From positions 1 to 64,000 of the forward strand of contig DATBGO010000301.1 of NCBI GenBank assembly GCA_036558005.1: a DNA stretch of 64,000 nt, written 5' to 3'. The notes below the pieces were generated by a model, which was not told the origin of the DNA, made no database searches, and was given only the letters and a program-made list of their open reading frames with translations. The position numbers were made by a program, and so were the translations under genes. Every line of letters begins with the position of its first letter. The stretch's first letter is position 1. The DNA is from DATBGO01 sp036558005. GTDB taxonomy: Bacteria; Actinomycetota; Actinomycetes; Streptosporangiales; Streptosporangiaceae. Positions 1 through 7,994 of this stretch are shown here, piece by piece.

Positions 1-297
1 TCGCCCACACCAGCGACGTCGCGCCCAGCATGAACACCAGCGACAGCACCCGCGCCCCGGCCAGGCCGCCCACCGCGTCGGCCAGCGCGCCCAGCGGCGG
101 GTAGATCACCGGCGCACCGGAGAAGTAGGCGGCGAACGAGGGCGTGCTCGCCCCGTGCAGCCAGTGCGCCCACTGCAGGTGCCCGGCCCACAGGTAGGCC
201 GCCTCATCCTGGAACGCGGTGTCGGCGCCGATCAGCCGGGCCGACAGCACCGCCTGCACCACCAGGATCGCCGCCAGCGGCCAGCCGGCCCAGCCCC
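1..297. repeat. Near-identical DNA repeat shared with 17544-17840, interrupted by a 30-nt variable cassette
   Basis: Bases 1-122 are identical to 17544-17665. Bases 123-152 then differ almost completely from 17666-17695. From 153 to 297 the two are again identical except for three bases. The repeat lies inside two paralogous PMT-like genes. The variable 30 nt encode ten residues of the first extracytoplasmic loop. The pattern fits a recent duplication or gene conversion with local replacement. Confidence 0.9.
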
Positions 298-475
298 GCA
301 CCCGGCTGGTGAGCGGCGGCCGGTTCCCCGAGCCCGGCTCCTGCCCGGCGGCGGCCGGCGGCGCGGCGCCGGATGACTCGCCCGGCCCGTCTGGGCGCGG
401 GCGTTCCTCGTCCTGTCCTGGGGCTGACGGCGACGGCGGGACAACCTCCCAGCCCGTCGTTGTGCCGTGCTCCAT
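1..475 (-). CDS. PMT/GT39-like membrane glycosyltransferase, N-terminal part (cut by window edge)
   Basis: This is the first ~158 residues of a polytopic membrane protein whose remainder lies beyond the left edge. It has a Pro/Glu-rich cytosolic head of about 55 residues, then a first membrane segment, then a DE-containing extracytoplasmic loop (AFQDEAAYLWAGHL). In the GT-C/PMT superfamily the acidic residues of this loop bind the lipid-phosphosugar donor. The protein is almost identical to the complete paralogue at 16321-18030 except for ten residues (see the repeat entry). The ATG matches the MEHGTT start of that paralogue, and upstream element copy 1 lies about 127 nt before it. Likely role: transfer of a sugar from a polyprenyl-phosphate donor on the outer face of the membrane during polysaccharide assembly. 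The donor and acceptor cannot be read from sequence. Confidence 0.85.
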   Translation of the reverse strand, partial: MEHGTTTGWEVVPPSPSAPGQDEERPRPDGPGESSGAAPPAAAGQEPGSGNRPPLTSRVRGWAGWPLAAILVVQAVLSARLIGADTAFQDEAAYLWAGHLQWAHWLHGASTPSFAAYFSGAPVIYPPLGALADAVGGLAGARVLSLVFMLGATSLVWA

Positions 476-550
476 AGATCGCACCTGCCAGCGATGAAGG
501 GACACGCCAGCAAAGGAAAGGCTGCTCGGTTCCCCCCTCGCGGCCCACAC

Positions 551-655
551 AAAGTACTGGCGTCGTCACATACCGTGGCGATACCCCCCCGGATAGGAAT
601 ACCGCATACAAAAGTTACTGCCCAGAAGTCCCTGGGAAAGGGTGTTTTACCGAAT
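551..655 (-). promoter_or_regulatory. Conserved upstream element, copy 1
   Basis: Read leftwards, GGTAAA (651-646) is followed after exactly 37 nt by TATGCGG (608-602) and then a run of seven G and TATC. A CAGTAACTTTT-type motif (from 620) recurs as CAGTACTTT (from 559), 61 nt downstream. The PMT-like gene starts at 475. The same architecture is found at 5685-5795, 5889-5990, 18100-18204 and 19369-19424, always upstream of a polysaccharide gene. Whether it acts as a promoter/activator site or as a transcribed leader cannot be decided by eye. Confidence 0.75.
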
Positions 656-697
656 TGCAGCCAACGCCGGTTAAGTGCGCCCGGCCGGAAACATCGC

Positions 698-1645
698 TCA
701 CGGCAGCTGGAGGGTCAGCGATGACGCTGCGTGCCGGAACGCCGCCTGAGCGTTCTTACTATCTTCCAGCCGCCAGTCCTGATGGTAAATTCCGTCATGC
801 TGGGTGATATCGAACCACACCAGCCCCAGGACACCCGACTGCCGTATTCCCTGGAACAGGTCGGCGATCTTGGCCGCCTGCCCGGCCCTCGGCCCGGCCG
901 CCGTCTCCGACAGCAGCACCGGCTTGCCGGTGAAGGCCCGTACCTGGTCGATGGTGTGGCCGAAGACCCGGGCGAAGGTGTCGGACCGCCGATAGTAGTA
1001 GCCGTCGATGCCGACCCAGGTGACATATCGGCTGCCGGGCCACCAGGACCGGACCGGCCCGGTATTGGACCGGTCCTGGTTGATCGTCCACAGCCAGGTG
1101 ACATTCCCGGCGCCCTGGCCGCGGAACACGGTCACCAGGTGCCGCCAGGCCGCCACGAATGTCTGCGGCGGCACGTGCCGGTAGCCCCAGGAATACCAGG
1201 GCGCGTTCATCTCGTGACCGAACCCGATGATGACCGGGTGGCCGAAGTCGCGCACGCTGTCGGCATAGGCCCGCAGGTACCGGTCATAATTGCCGCGGGC
1301 TATCGCGGCGATGGACGCGAACGTCGGATCGATCTGCACGATAGTGGCCGCGCCGTGATCACGGGCCTGCCGCGCGAACGAGGTGACGAACGGCTCGGCC
1401 CAGCCGCTGAAATACCCGGCGATGTTGGGCGCCCGCCCGGCCACCCGCGCGAAGCCGGTGACCGGCTCATACCCCGACGGGTCGCCGCGGGCGTAGACCC
1501 CGAGGTAGCCGCCGGGCCTGGCCGGCAGGGCCGCCCGCGCCACCGGGGCAGCCGGCGAGGACGAGGGCCAGAGCCGGCTGACCGCCACCACCACCGCGGC
1601 CACCGCCAGCGCGACCGCCAGCACCAGCACCAGCCTGGACCTCAT
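698..1645 (-). CDS. GH26-like glycoside hydrolase, membrane-anchored
   Basis: A 315-residue protein with an N-terminal signal-anchor (residues ~4-26) and an extracytoplasmic catalytic domain. The domain resembles glycoside hydrolase family 26 (beta-mannanase/endoglucanase clan GH-A). The acid/base candidate is Glu145 in GFGHEMNAPW and the nucleophile candidate is Glu247 in LLSETA. WVGIDGYYY and WPG motifs are shared with three paralogues in this window. It is the last gene of the leftward operon, 6 nt after ugd. A role trimming, releasing or remodelling the polymer made by the neighbouring synthase is inferred from context. The substrate is unknown, and mannan is only suggested by the family name. 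Confidence 0.85.
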   Translation of the reverse strand: MRSRLVLVLAVALAVAAVVVAVSRLWPSSSPAAPVARAALPARPGGYLGVYARGDPSGYEPVTGFARVAGRAPNIAGYFSGWAEPFVTSFARQARDHGAATIVQIDPTFASIAAIARGNYDRYLRAYADSVRDFGHPVIIGFGHEMNAPWYSWGYRHVPPQTFVAAWRHLVTVFRGQGAGNVTWLWTINQDRSNTGPVRSWWPGSRYVTWVGIDGYYYRRSDTFARVFGHTIDQVRAFTGKPVLLSETAAGPRAGQAAKIADLFQGIRQSGVLGLVWFDITQHDGIYHQDWRLEDSKNAQAAFRHAASSLTLQLP

Positions 1646-1651
1646 GACACG

Positions 1652-3019
1652 CTAGCCCCGATGGCCGGCCTCGCTGCGCTCGGCCCCGTAGCCTGGCGGG
1701 CCGGCCGCGACACCCAGTGTCCGGTAGGTCCATCCGGCAGCGCGCCACGCGGCAGCGTCCAGGACGCCTCGTCCATCGACAATGTTCCTGCGGGCGACCA
1801 CGCCGCTCAGGGTATCGGGCCTCAGTCCGGCGAACTCGGCCCACTCGGTCAGCAGCAGCACGACGTGCGCGTCCCGGGCGGCCTGCGTGATGCTGGCGGC
1901 GTAGCCCAGTTCCGGGCAGGACCGCCGCGCATTGGCGAGCGCCACCGGATCGTAGACGGTGACCCTGGCTCCCATTCCGTGCAGGATCCGCGCCACGTCC
2001 AGCGCCGGGGAATCGCGCACGTCATCGGAGCCGGGCTTGAACGCCGCGCCGAGCACGCAGACCGGCGCGCCGGCCAGGTCCGGGCCGGCCAGCCCGGCGG
2101 CCAGGTCAGCGGTCCTGGCCCGGCGCCGCAAGTTGATCGCGTTCACCTCGCGCAGGAATCCGAGTGCGTCACCGGCGGGACCGTCAGCGGCCCAGGCGAT
2201 GAACGCGCGGATGTCCTTGGGCAGGCAGCCGCCGCCGAAGCCGAGTCCGGCCCGCAGGAACGCCGGGCCGATGCGCGCGTCGGCGCCGAGTATCTCCGCC
2301 AGGTCGCCGACGTCGCCCCCGGCAGCCTCGCACACCTCGGCCATCGCGTTGATGAACGATATCTTCGTCGCCAGGAATGAGTTGGCTGCCACCTTGGCCA
2401 GTTCCGCGGTCTCCAGCCCGGTGGCGAAGAACCGGGTTCCGGCCGCGAGCGGCCCGGCATATACCTGCCTGAGGACGTCGCTGGCCCGGCGGGAGGTGAC
2501 CCCCGCGACAATCCGGTCCGGAGCGAGGGTGTCGGCGACCGCCGAGCCTTCCCGCAGGAACTCCGGGTTCCAGGCCAGTTCGGCCTCACTGGCGAGGCCG
2601 GCTAGTTCGGTGGCCAGCCAGCGTGCGGTGCCCACCGGGACGGTTGACTTGCCGGCGATCAGGCAGGGCCGGTCCAGTAGCGGGGCGAGGGCGGCCACGC
2701 AGTTGTGCACCTGGGACAGGTCAGCGTGGTCGCTGCCGGGGCGCGGCGGCGTGCCCGCGCAGATGAAGTGCACGTCGCCGAAGGCCGCCGCGCGCGGATA
2801 GGAGGTGGTGAAGCTGAGCCGGCCGCTCGCCAGCCCGGCTCGCAGCAGGTCCTGCAGCCCCGGCTCGTAGATCGGCAGCCGTCCTGAGCTGAGCGCCGCC
2901 ACCTTCGCCGGGTCGGTGTCGACGCCGAGCACGTCGAATCCCAGGCTGGACATGCACGCGGCGTGGGTGATGCCTAGGTACCCTGCGCCCAGCACGGTGA
3001 GCCGCAGGCGATTGCTCAT
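1652..3019 (-). CDS. ugd: UDP-glucose 6-dehydrogenase
   Basis: A cytosolic enzyme of about 455 residues that oxidises UDP-glucose to UDP-glucuronate with two NAD+. It has an N-terminal Rossmann fold with GAGYLG (residues ~10-15), an NPEFLREG substrate-binding motif, a central helical dimerisation domain, and the catalytic cysteine (~264) in GFGGGCLPKD. The length is typical of the family. I chose the ATG that overlaps the stop of the upstream GH26 gene (ATGA); a GTG 12 nt earlier is possible. Its place inside the synthase operon suggests the exported polymer contains glucuronate or a sugar derived from it, such as xylose or galacturonate. Confidence 0.95.
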   Translation of the reverse strand: MSNRLRLTVLGAGYLGITHAACMSSLGFDVLGVDTDPAKVAALSSGRLPIYEPGLQDLLRAGLASGRLSFTTSYPRAAAFGDVHFICAGTPPRPGSDHADLSQVHNCVAALAPLLDRPCLIAGKSTVPVGTARWLATELAGLASEAELAWNPEFLREGSAVADTLAPDRIVAGVTSRRASDVLRQVYAGPLAAGTRFFATGLETAELAKVAANSFLATKISFINAMAEVCEAAGGDVGDLAEILGADARIGPAFLRAGLGFGGGCLPKDIRAFIAWAADGPAGDALGFLREVNAINLRRRARTADLAAGLAGPDLAGAPVCVLGAAFKPGSDDVRDSPALDVARILHGMGARVTVYDPVALANARRSCPELGYAASITQAARDAHVVLLLTEWAEFAGLRPDTLSGVVARRNIVDGRGVLDAAAWRAAGWTYRTLGVAAGPPGYGAERSEAGHRG

Positions 3020-3981
3020 GACCCTGGCCACTTGTAGTGCTTGGCGCCCTGACGGAACGCGGAAAGGGCCGCGGGATTGGAGTTGATCCGGTAGTCGGCG
3101 ATGTCGGTGGAATCGAACCAGACGAATCCGAGCAACCCGTAGTTGCGGATGCCCGCGAAAAGGTTGGCGATCTTCGCCGGCTGCCCGGCTGAGGCGGCGG
3201 CACCCGTTTCAGAGATCAGGATCGGGTCATGGGTCAGGTTCCTGACCTTGGCGATCGTCGGGCCGAACAGCGGCGCGAACGCATAGTTGGACTTGAAGTA
3301 GTAGCCGTCGATCCCAACCCAGTTCACGTAGGCATTGCCTGGCCACCACGGCGCGGGCGCCGGGATCCGGTCCTGCCGCAGGTCAATGATGTTGACGGTC
3401 CACAGCCAGGTCACGTTCCTGGCCCCCAGGTCGCGGAAGACCGTCACGATGTGCCGCCACGCGCGCACGAACGCGGCCGGCGAGGTGTGCTGGTTGCCCC
3501 ACGAGTACCAGTTGCCGTTCATCTCGTGCCCGAAGCTGATGATGACCGGGTGCCCGAATGACCGGACCGCCGCCGCGTACGAGCTCAGGTAGGCGTCGTA
3601 CTTCCCGTTCGCGATCGCGGCCAGGCTGACCTTGGCGGGCTCGATCTGAACCAGTGGCACCGCCCCGTGCTGTAGCGCGGTCTGCGCGAAGCTCTCCCGG
3701 AACGGCTCGTACCAGCTGCTGTAGTACATCACCACGTCCGGGGTGACCCCGGTCGCGTCGGCGAAGGCCGTCACCCCGGTGTAGGAGTTAGGCACCCGGT
3801 CCGCATACACCCCGAGGTAAGTCTCCGGGGTATGCGGGAGCGTGCCGGGCGGCGGGGGGTCTGGTGCTGCCGAGCCGTGCCTGCTGACGGCCACGAATAC
3901 CGCGGCGACGACGATGAGCGCCGCCCCGGCGATGACGATCGGCAGCGACCTCGTCCGGCCTCGCCTCCGCTCGTGCTTCAA
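3016..3981 (-). CDS. GH26-like glycoside hydrolase, membrane-anchored
   Basis: A paralogue of the protein at 698-1645. It has a short basic head, a signal-anchor (residues ~13-32), a Pro-rich linker and a GH26-like domain. Candidate catalytic residues are Glu153 (SFGHEMNGNW) and Glu258 (LISETG). The preceding synthase gene ends in CCGTGA, so a GTG at 4005 would overlap its stop. However, a strong AAGGAG lies 7 nt before the TTG at 3981, so I prefer that start. The stop overlaps the ugd start, implying coupled translation. Sitting directly after the synthase suggests it acts on the nascent or exported chain. GH26 activity is inferred from motifs only. Confidence 0.85.
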   Translation of the reverse strand: MKHERRRGRTRSLPIVIAGAALIVVAAVFVAVSRHGSAAPDPPPPGTLPHTPETYLGVYADRVPNSYTGVTAFADATGVTPDVVMYYSSWYEPFRESFAQTALQHGAVPLVQIEPAKVSLAAIANGKYDAYLSSYAAAVRSFGHPVIISFGHEMNGNWYSWGNQHTSPAAFVRAWRHIVTVFRDLGARNVTWLWTVNIIDLRQDRIPAPAPWWPGNAYVNWVGIDGYYFKSNYAFAPLFGPTIAKVRNLTHDPILISETGAAASAGQPAKIANLFAGIRNYGLLGFVWFDSTDIADYRINSNPAALSAFRQGAKHYKWPGS

Positions 3982-4001
3982 TTCCTCGCTCCTTCTGTGC
4001 T

Positions 4002-5597
4002 TCACGGGGCGGCACCTACCGGGCCGACGATGACCGGCGCTGTCGCCGGGCGGCGTTCTCGCATGCTGGTGATCAGCGGCGCCAGCAGGAAGAGCTGGTA
4101 TCCGCCGAGGACGAGCGTCGCCCAGTACGGCCGCCAGCCGAACTCGGTCAGCCGCAGGCCCAGCGACGACCAGAGCAGGACCTGGTCGGCCAGGATCCAG
4201 GTGAGCAGGATCCGGCCCACGACCGTGGGCACCAGGTCCCTGCGCTGGGAGGCGCCGGTCGGCACCCAGTCCGCGACCCGGCCCCGGATCGCGTACCAGA
4301 TCGCGTACAGGTGGCAGCAGGAGTTGATGATGCAGACCCGGTAGATGGTCGGCCGCCAGCCGCTGCTCAGCATCGGGAACGCGAACAGGGTCGCCGCCAG
4401 CGACGGCAGGATCACCAGGTAGTTGTGCGGGAAGACCTGCCGCGGGAAGAACCACATCATGACCAGGGTCGGGAACGGCCCGGTGAGCAGCAGCGCCGCT
4501 GATGACATGTAGTAGAGGAACGCGGCCCAGAACGCCACCCGCTGCTTCCAGGTGAACGGCGCCTCGCGGAAATGCTTGTTGATCATCAGCAGCATGGACG
4601 AGCGGCACCACCGGGTCTGCTGGTTGGCCAGGGACGCGAAGTCCGTCGGCGCGACGCCCTTGGCCAGGCACAGCGGCACGTACCGGGTCTCGTAGCCGGC
4701 CCACCAGAGCTTGACCCCGGAGTGCACGTCCTCCCCGATCGGCACCCGGGCGAACCCGCCGGCCCGCTCCACCGCGCTGCGCCGGTAGACCAGGTTCGTG
4801 CCCGCGCAGATCGCCGCCTTGTACCGGTCCCTGGCCGGCTGGATGAACCGGAAGAAGATCTCCTGCAGCGCCCCGGAGTAGCGCTGGATGTAGGAGAAGG
4901 TCCGGTCGTGGATGTCGAAGAACTGGGCGGTCTGCACGACGCCGACCTTCGGGTCCGCGGTGTAGGGCATCACCTCGTAGAGGAAGTCCGACCGCACCGC
5001 GAAGTCGGCGTCGAGCACCACGATGAACTCGCCGTGGCTCACCCCGAACGCGTTGATGAGGTTGCCGGCCTTCCTGAGCTCGCCGAGGTTGTCGCGCACC
5101 ACGTACCGGAAGCCGTATCGCGCGGCGAGCGCGCGCACCTGCTCGCGGGCGGAGTCATCGAGCACGTAGACGGTCTTGGCGGCATGCCAGCGCATGGCGC
5201 TGACGCAGCGGAAGTTGCTGTCCAGCAGCTCGACCGGCTCGCCGCAGCTGGGCAGGAAGACGTCCACGCTCTGGTCGCCGTGCTGGTAAGCGCGGGTGAT
5301 GGCGTGATGGGCCGCCAGGGTCACCCGGGGCCTGCCGACGCGGAGCCAGAAGTTAACGATCACCGGCGGCACCATGACGGTCAGCAGCAGCAGCGACGGC
5401 GCCGTCCACCATGACTTGGTCGCGACCCGCACGTAGCCGTAGAGAATCCCGGCGGCCGCCACCAGCAGCCAGCCGAACACATAGGGCCTGCGGCGGCGGA
5501 AGTACCCGTATTTCTCCGTGCGAGTGGGAGGCTGCGGCAGGTAACTGGTTCCGGATGGCCGCTGGCGGCGCTGCTGATCGAGTACCTCGGTCAGCAT
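4002..5597 (-). CDS. Cellulose-synthase-like processive GT2 glycosyltransferase
   Basis: A 531-residue membrane synthase. It has two N-terminal membrane segments (~40-60, 66-85), a cytosolic GT2 domain and several C-terminal membrane helices. All motifs of processive beta-glycan synthases are present: DDS (147-149), DAD (196-198), GED in the TED position (288-290) and QQTRW (326-330). This is the BcsA/cellulose-synthase-like class, which polymerises a UDP- or GDP-sugar and threads the chain through its own channel. No PilZ domain follows, so c-di-GMP control through PilZ is not expected. It heads the synthase-GH26-ugd-GH26 operon, and upstream element copy 2 lies ~146 nt before the ATG. Glucan, mannan and a mixed glucuronate-containing polymer all remain possible products. 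Confidence 0.93.
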   Translation of the reverse strand: MLTEVLDQQRRQRPSGTSYLPQPPTRTEKYGYFRRRRPYVFGWLLVAAAGILYGYVRVATKSWWTAPSLLLLTVMVPPVIVNFWLRVGRPRVTLAAHHAITRAYQHGDQSVDVFLPSCGEPVELLDSNFRCVSAMRWHAAKTVYVLDDSAREQVRALAARYGFRYVVRDNLGELRKAGNLINAFGVSHGEFIVVLDADFAVRSDFLYEVMPYTADPKVGVVQTAQFFDIHDRTFSYIQRYSGALQEIFFRFIQPARDRYKAAICAGTNLVYRRSAVERAGGFARVPIGEDVHSGVKLWWAGYETRYVPLCLAKGVAPTDFASLANQQTRWCRSSMLLMINKHFREAPFTWKQRVAFWAAFLYYMSSAALLLTGPFPTLVMMWFFPRQVFPHNYLVILPSLAATLFAFPMLSSGWRPTIYRVCIINSCCHLYAIWYAIRGRVADWVPTGASQRRDLVPTVVGRILLTWILADQVLLWSSLGLRLTEFGWRPYWATLVLGGYQLFLLAPLITSMRERRPATAPVIVGPVGAAP

Positions 5598-5684
5598 TAA
5601 TGGCCGCCTGTCGCCGAGCCACGAACCATAGAAAAGACCTGCCTGCGATCAAAGGGCAGGGGAATCTAGGCCACCCCCCTGGAA

Positions 5685-5795
5685 CCCACGTAGCGTGCTG
5701 GCGGCATGACGCGCTGTGTCGATACCCCCCCGGACAGGAATACCGCATACGAAAAAGTACAGTTCGCTGCGCACGACTGCAGGCGTTTACCGAAT
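5685..5795 (-). promoter_or_regulatory. Conserved upstream element, copy 2
   Basis: Reads leftward. GGTAAA (5791-5786) is followed after 36 nt by TATGCGG (5749-5743) and the seven-G/TATC block. The first half-motif is CTGTACTTTTTCG (from 5762), and a degenerate second CAGCACGCTACGTGG starts at 5700, 62 nt downstream. The synthase gene starts at 5597. It lies back to back with copy 5 in the 490-nt intergenic region between the two divergent polysaccharide operons. Confidence 0.75.
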
Positions 5796-5888
5796 TTTCC
5801 GGCCTGTGCGGCCGGCCCTCCGCCCCGGCACCTGCCGCAGGGCCAGCTGACTATCTGGACATACCGGGCTACTTCTACTTCCAGACCG

Positions 5889-5990
5889 AAATGGGCAAAC
5901 GCCTCCCATGCGACCTGACCGGACAGTACCTTTTCGTTGGCGGTGCTGGTGTTGTGACGAATCACCACGACATGTAGCACCACCAGTACG
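5889..5990 (+). promoter_or_regulatory. Conserved upstream element, copy 5 (only copy on the + strand)
   Basis: GGCAAA (5894-5899) is followed after exactly 37 nt by TTGGCGG (5937-5943). CAGTACCTTTTCG starts at 5924 and CAGTACGTT at 5984, 60 nt later. The seven-G/TATC block of copies 1-3 is absent. The first gene of the rightward operon starts at 6088, ~145 nt after the TTGGCGG. Preservation of spacing and motif on the opposite strand, before a different operon, argues that the element is functional and not merely duplicated flanking DNA. Confidence 0.65.
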
Positions 5991-6087
5991 TTAGGTGACC
6001 CAGGGGTGGGCATAGGGGCAAAATGACTATTTTCCGGCAAATCCACCGTATGTAACGCAGCCAATTTTCATGGGGGGTGATGTAGAA

Positions 6088-6933
6088 ATGCCATCGTCGA
6101 TGGTATCTGTTGTGATTCCGGCACTCAACGAAGCACGTAACCTTCCGTACGTTTTCGCCCGGATGCCACCGGATGTCTACGAAGTGATCCTGGTCGACGG
6201 CATGTCTGTTGACGACACCGTCGCGGTCGCCCGCAGGCTCCGGCCGGACGTGCGGGTGGTCACTCAGACCCGGCGAGGCAAAGGTAACGCCCTGGCCTGC
6301 GGATTCGCTGCGGCGACCGGTGACATCATCGCGGTCGTCGACGCGGATGGGTCAGCTGACCCGGGCGAGATACCGCGCTTCGTGGCCGCGCTCCTCGACG
6401 GCTCCGACTTCGCCAAGGGCACGCGGTTCGCGGCCGGCGGCGGCAGCAGTGACATCACCCGGCTGCGCAGCCTGGGCAATTTTTTGCTCACCGCCTTCTT
6501 CAATGTCTCTTACGGCCGCAGCTACTCCGACCTTTGTTATGGGTTCAACGTCTTCTGGCGCCACCACGTGCCGGTGCTGGGCCTGGACGCCACATCCCCG
6601 TCCCGGCCGCGGCGCGGCGGGCGGCTGTGGGGGGACGGCTTCGAGATTGAGACCCTGATCCACGTTCGTGCCGCCCGGGCGGGCCTGGCCGTTACCGAGG
6701 TCCCGAGTTTTGAGCACTCCCGGATTCACGGGGTCAGCAACCTGAACGCGTGTCGCGATGGCCTGCGGGTGCTGCGAACCATTATTGGCGGGCGCCGCCC
6801 GCTGCCATATGAGGGTGCGCCCGCTGGCACCGCGCTGGCTAACGGCTCGCTGCCCGGCGACCTAGGGCCCGGGCACGCCGACTGTTCCCTGCCTCCGACG
6901 GCGCTGGCCACAGAACTGAGGGCGGTCGATTGA
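6088..6933 (+). CDS. GT2 glycosyltransferase, dolichyl/polyprenyl-phosphate sugar synthase-like
   Basis: A 281-residue cytosolic GT-A enzyme. It has SVVIPALNE at the start, VDGMSVDD (37-44) and the metal-binding DADGS (85-89), as in DPM1/GtrB-type enzymes that load a nucleotide sugar onto polyprenyl phosphate. No C-terminal membrane pair is visible. I chose the ATG preceded by GGGGGGTG at ~8 nt; an in-frame ATG 18 nt earlier has no good Shine-Dalgarno. It is the first gene of the six-gene rightward operon, and its stop overlaps the next start (ATTGA). It could supply the lipid-linked sugar used by the GT-C-like proteins nearby. Confidence 0.88.
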   Translation: MPSSMVSVVIPALNEARNLPYVFARMPPDVYEVILVDGMSVDDTVAVARRLRPDVRVVTQTRRGKGNALACGFAAATGDIIAVVDADGSADPGEIPRFVAALLDGSDFAKGTRFAAGGGSSDITRLRSLGNFLLTAFFNVSYGRSYSDLCYGFNVFWRHHVPVLGLDATSPSRPRRGGRLWGDGFEIETLIHVRAARAGLAVTEVPSFEHSRIHGVSNLNACRDGLRVLRTIIGGRRPLPYEGAPAGTALANGSLPGDLGPGHADCSLPPTALATELRAVD

Positions 6934-7994
6934 CGGTCAGCTCGCCAGGCGTCCGGCTGCCTACGGTATCGGTCATCATCGCCGCGTTCTCCATGGACCG
7001 CTGGGGCGACCTGTGCGCGGCGGTCGCCTCCGTGCAGGCCCAGACCGTGCCGGCGCTGGAGACGATCGTGGTCATCGACCACCAGCCAGACCTGCTGGCA
7101 CGAGCCCGCCGCGAGCTGACCGACGTCACCGTCATCCCCAGCGCCGGCGTCCCCGGAGCGTCAGCAGCGCGCAACACCGGCGTCGCCGCCTCCCGGGGCG
7201 AGCTGGCCGCGTTTCTCGATGATGACGCGGTTGCCGCCCCGGGCTGGCTGGAGGCGCTGCTCGGTCATTTCGGCGACCCCGGCGTGGTGGGGGTGGGCGG
7301 CCGCCTGGATCCGCTGTGGGCGACGGCGCGGCCGCGATGGTTCCCGCCAGAGTTCGACTGGGCCGTGGGCGCGTCTTACCAGGGAATGCCCACTGCCGCC
7401 GGCCCGGTGCGCAATGTCTGGAGCAACAACATGGCCATCCGCCGGCAGGCCTTCGACCTGGCCGGGGGGTTCCGCGCTGACTTCGGGAAGGTCGGCAGCC
7501 GGTCGCGGCCCGAGGACACCGACTTGTGCCTGCGCACGGCTGGCCGCGGCGCGGGCGGTACCTGGGTCTACGAGCCGGCCGGATCCGCTGGCCACCGGGT
7601 CCCGGCTGAGCGCGCGACCGTGCGCTATTTCGCCTACCGCTGCTTCCACGAGGGCTGGGGGAAAGCCGGGCTGGCCGCGCTCAACGGCCTGGGCGACAGC
7701 GTGTCGAGCGAGCGCAGCTATGCCCGGCGGGTGCTCCCCGCGGCCGTGGCGAAGGGGCTGCGGAAGGCGGTCGGCGGTGACCTGGCCAGCGCCCTGCGGA
7801 GTGTCGCGATCGTCGCCGGGTTCACGATTGCGGTTATCGGCTTCCTGGCCGGCCAGGCGGCCCTGCGCGCCAGGCCAGCCCGGTTGCGGCGCGGCCGCGG
7901 GGCTTCGCCGGCCGCCGCGGCGCTGACGAGCGCGGTCGCGGCGCGCCAGCAGGCAGCGCCGCCGCTAGCATCCGCGGGAGCCGACGATCGGTGA
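6930..7994 (+). CDS. GT2 family glycosyltransferase with C-terminal membrane segment
   Basis: A 354-residue protein. The GT-A fold starts at residue ~11 (TVSVIIAAF), with the DDD metal motif at 97-99 and a downstream RPEDTDLCLR acidic motif typical of GT2 transferases. A hydrophobic helix at ~275-297 probably tethers it to the inner face of the membrane, followed by an Arg/Ala-rich tail. The only plausible start is a TTG overlapping the previous stop, so it depends on translational coupling. Its stop overlaps the next GTG (GTGA). It presumably adds one sugar of the repeat unit; the sugar is not predictable. Confidence 0.87.
   Translation: MTVSSPGVRLPTVSVIIAAFSMDRWGDLCAAVASVQAQTVPALETIVVIDHQPDLLARARRELTDVTVIPSAGVPGASAARNTGVAASRGELAAFLDDDAVAAPGWLEALLGHFGDPGVVGVGGRLDPLWATARPRWFPPEFDWAVGASYQGMPTAAGPVRNVWSNNMAIRRQAFDLAGGFRADFGKVGSRSRPEDTDLCLRTAGRGAGGTWVYEPAGSAGHRVPAERATVRYFAYRCFHEGWGKAGLAALNGLGDSVSSERSYARRVLPAAVAKGLRKAVGGDLASALRSVAIVAGFTIAVIGFLAGQAALRARPARLRRGRGASPAAAALTSAVAARQQAAPPLASAGADDR

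Noticed and set aside
731..2380. A 549-codon open frame on the + strand
   Set aside because: Antisense of GH26 and ugd, both with clear catalytic motifs; its product is Arg/Gly/Pro-rich with no motif.
4002..5597. c-di-GMP-regulated cellulose synthase (BcsA)
   Set aside because: The catalytic motifs match the wider cellulose-synthase-like class, but there is no PilZ domain and no BcsB, BcsC or BcsZ neighbour.
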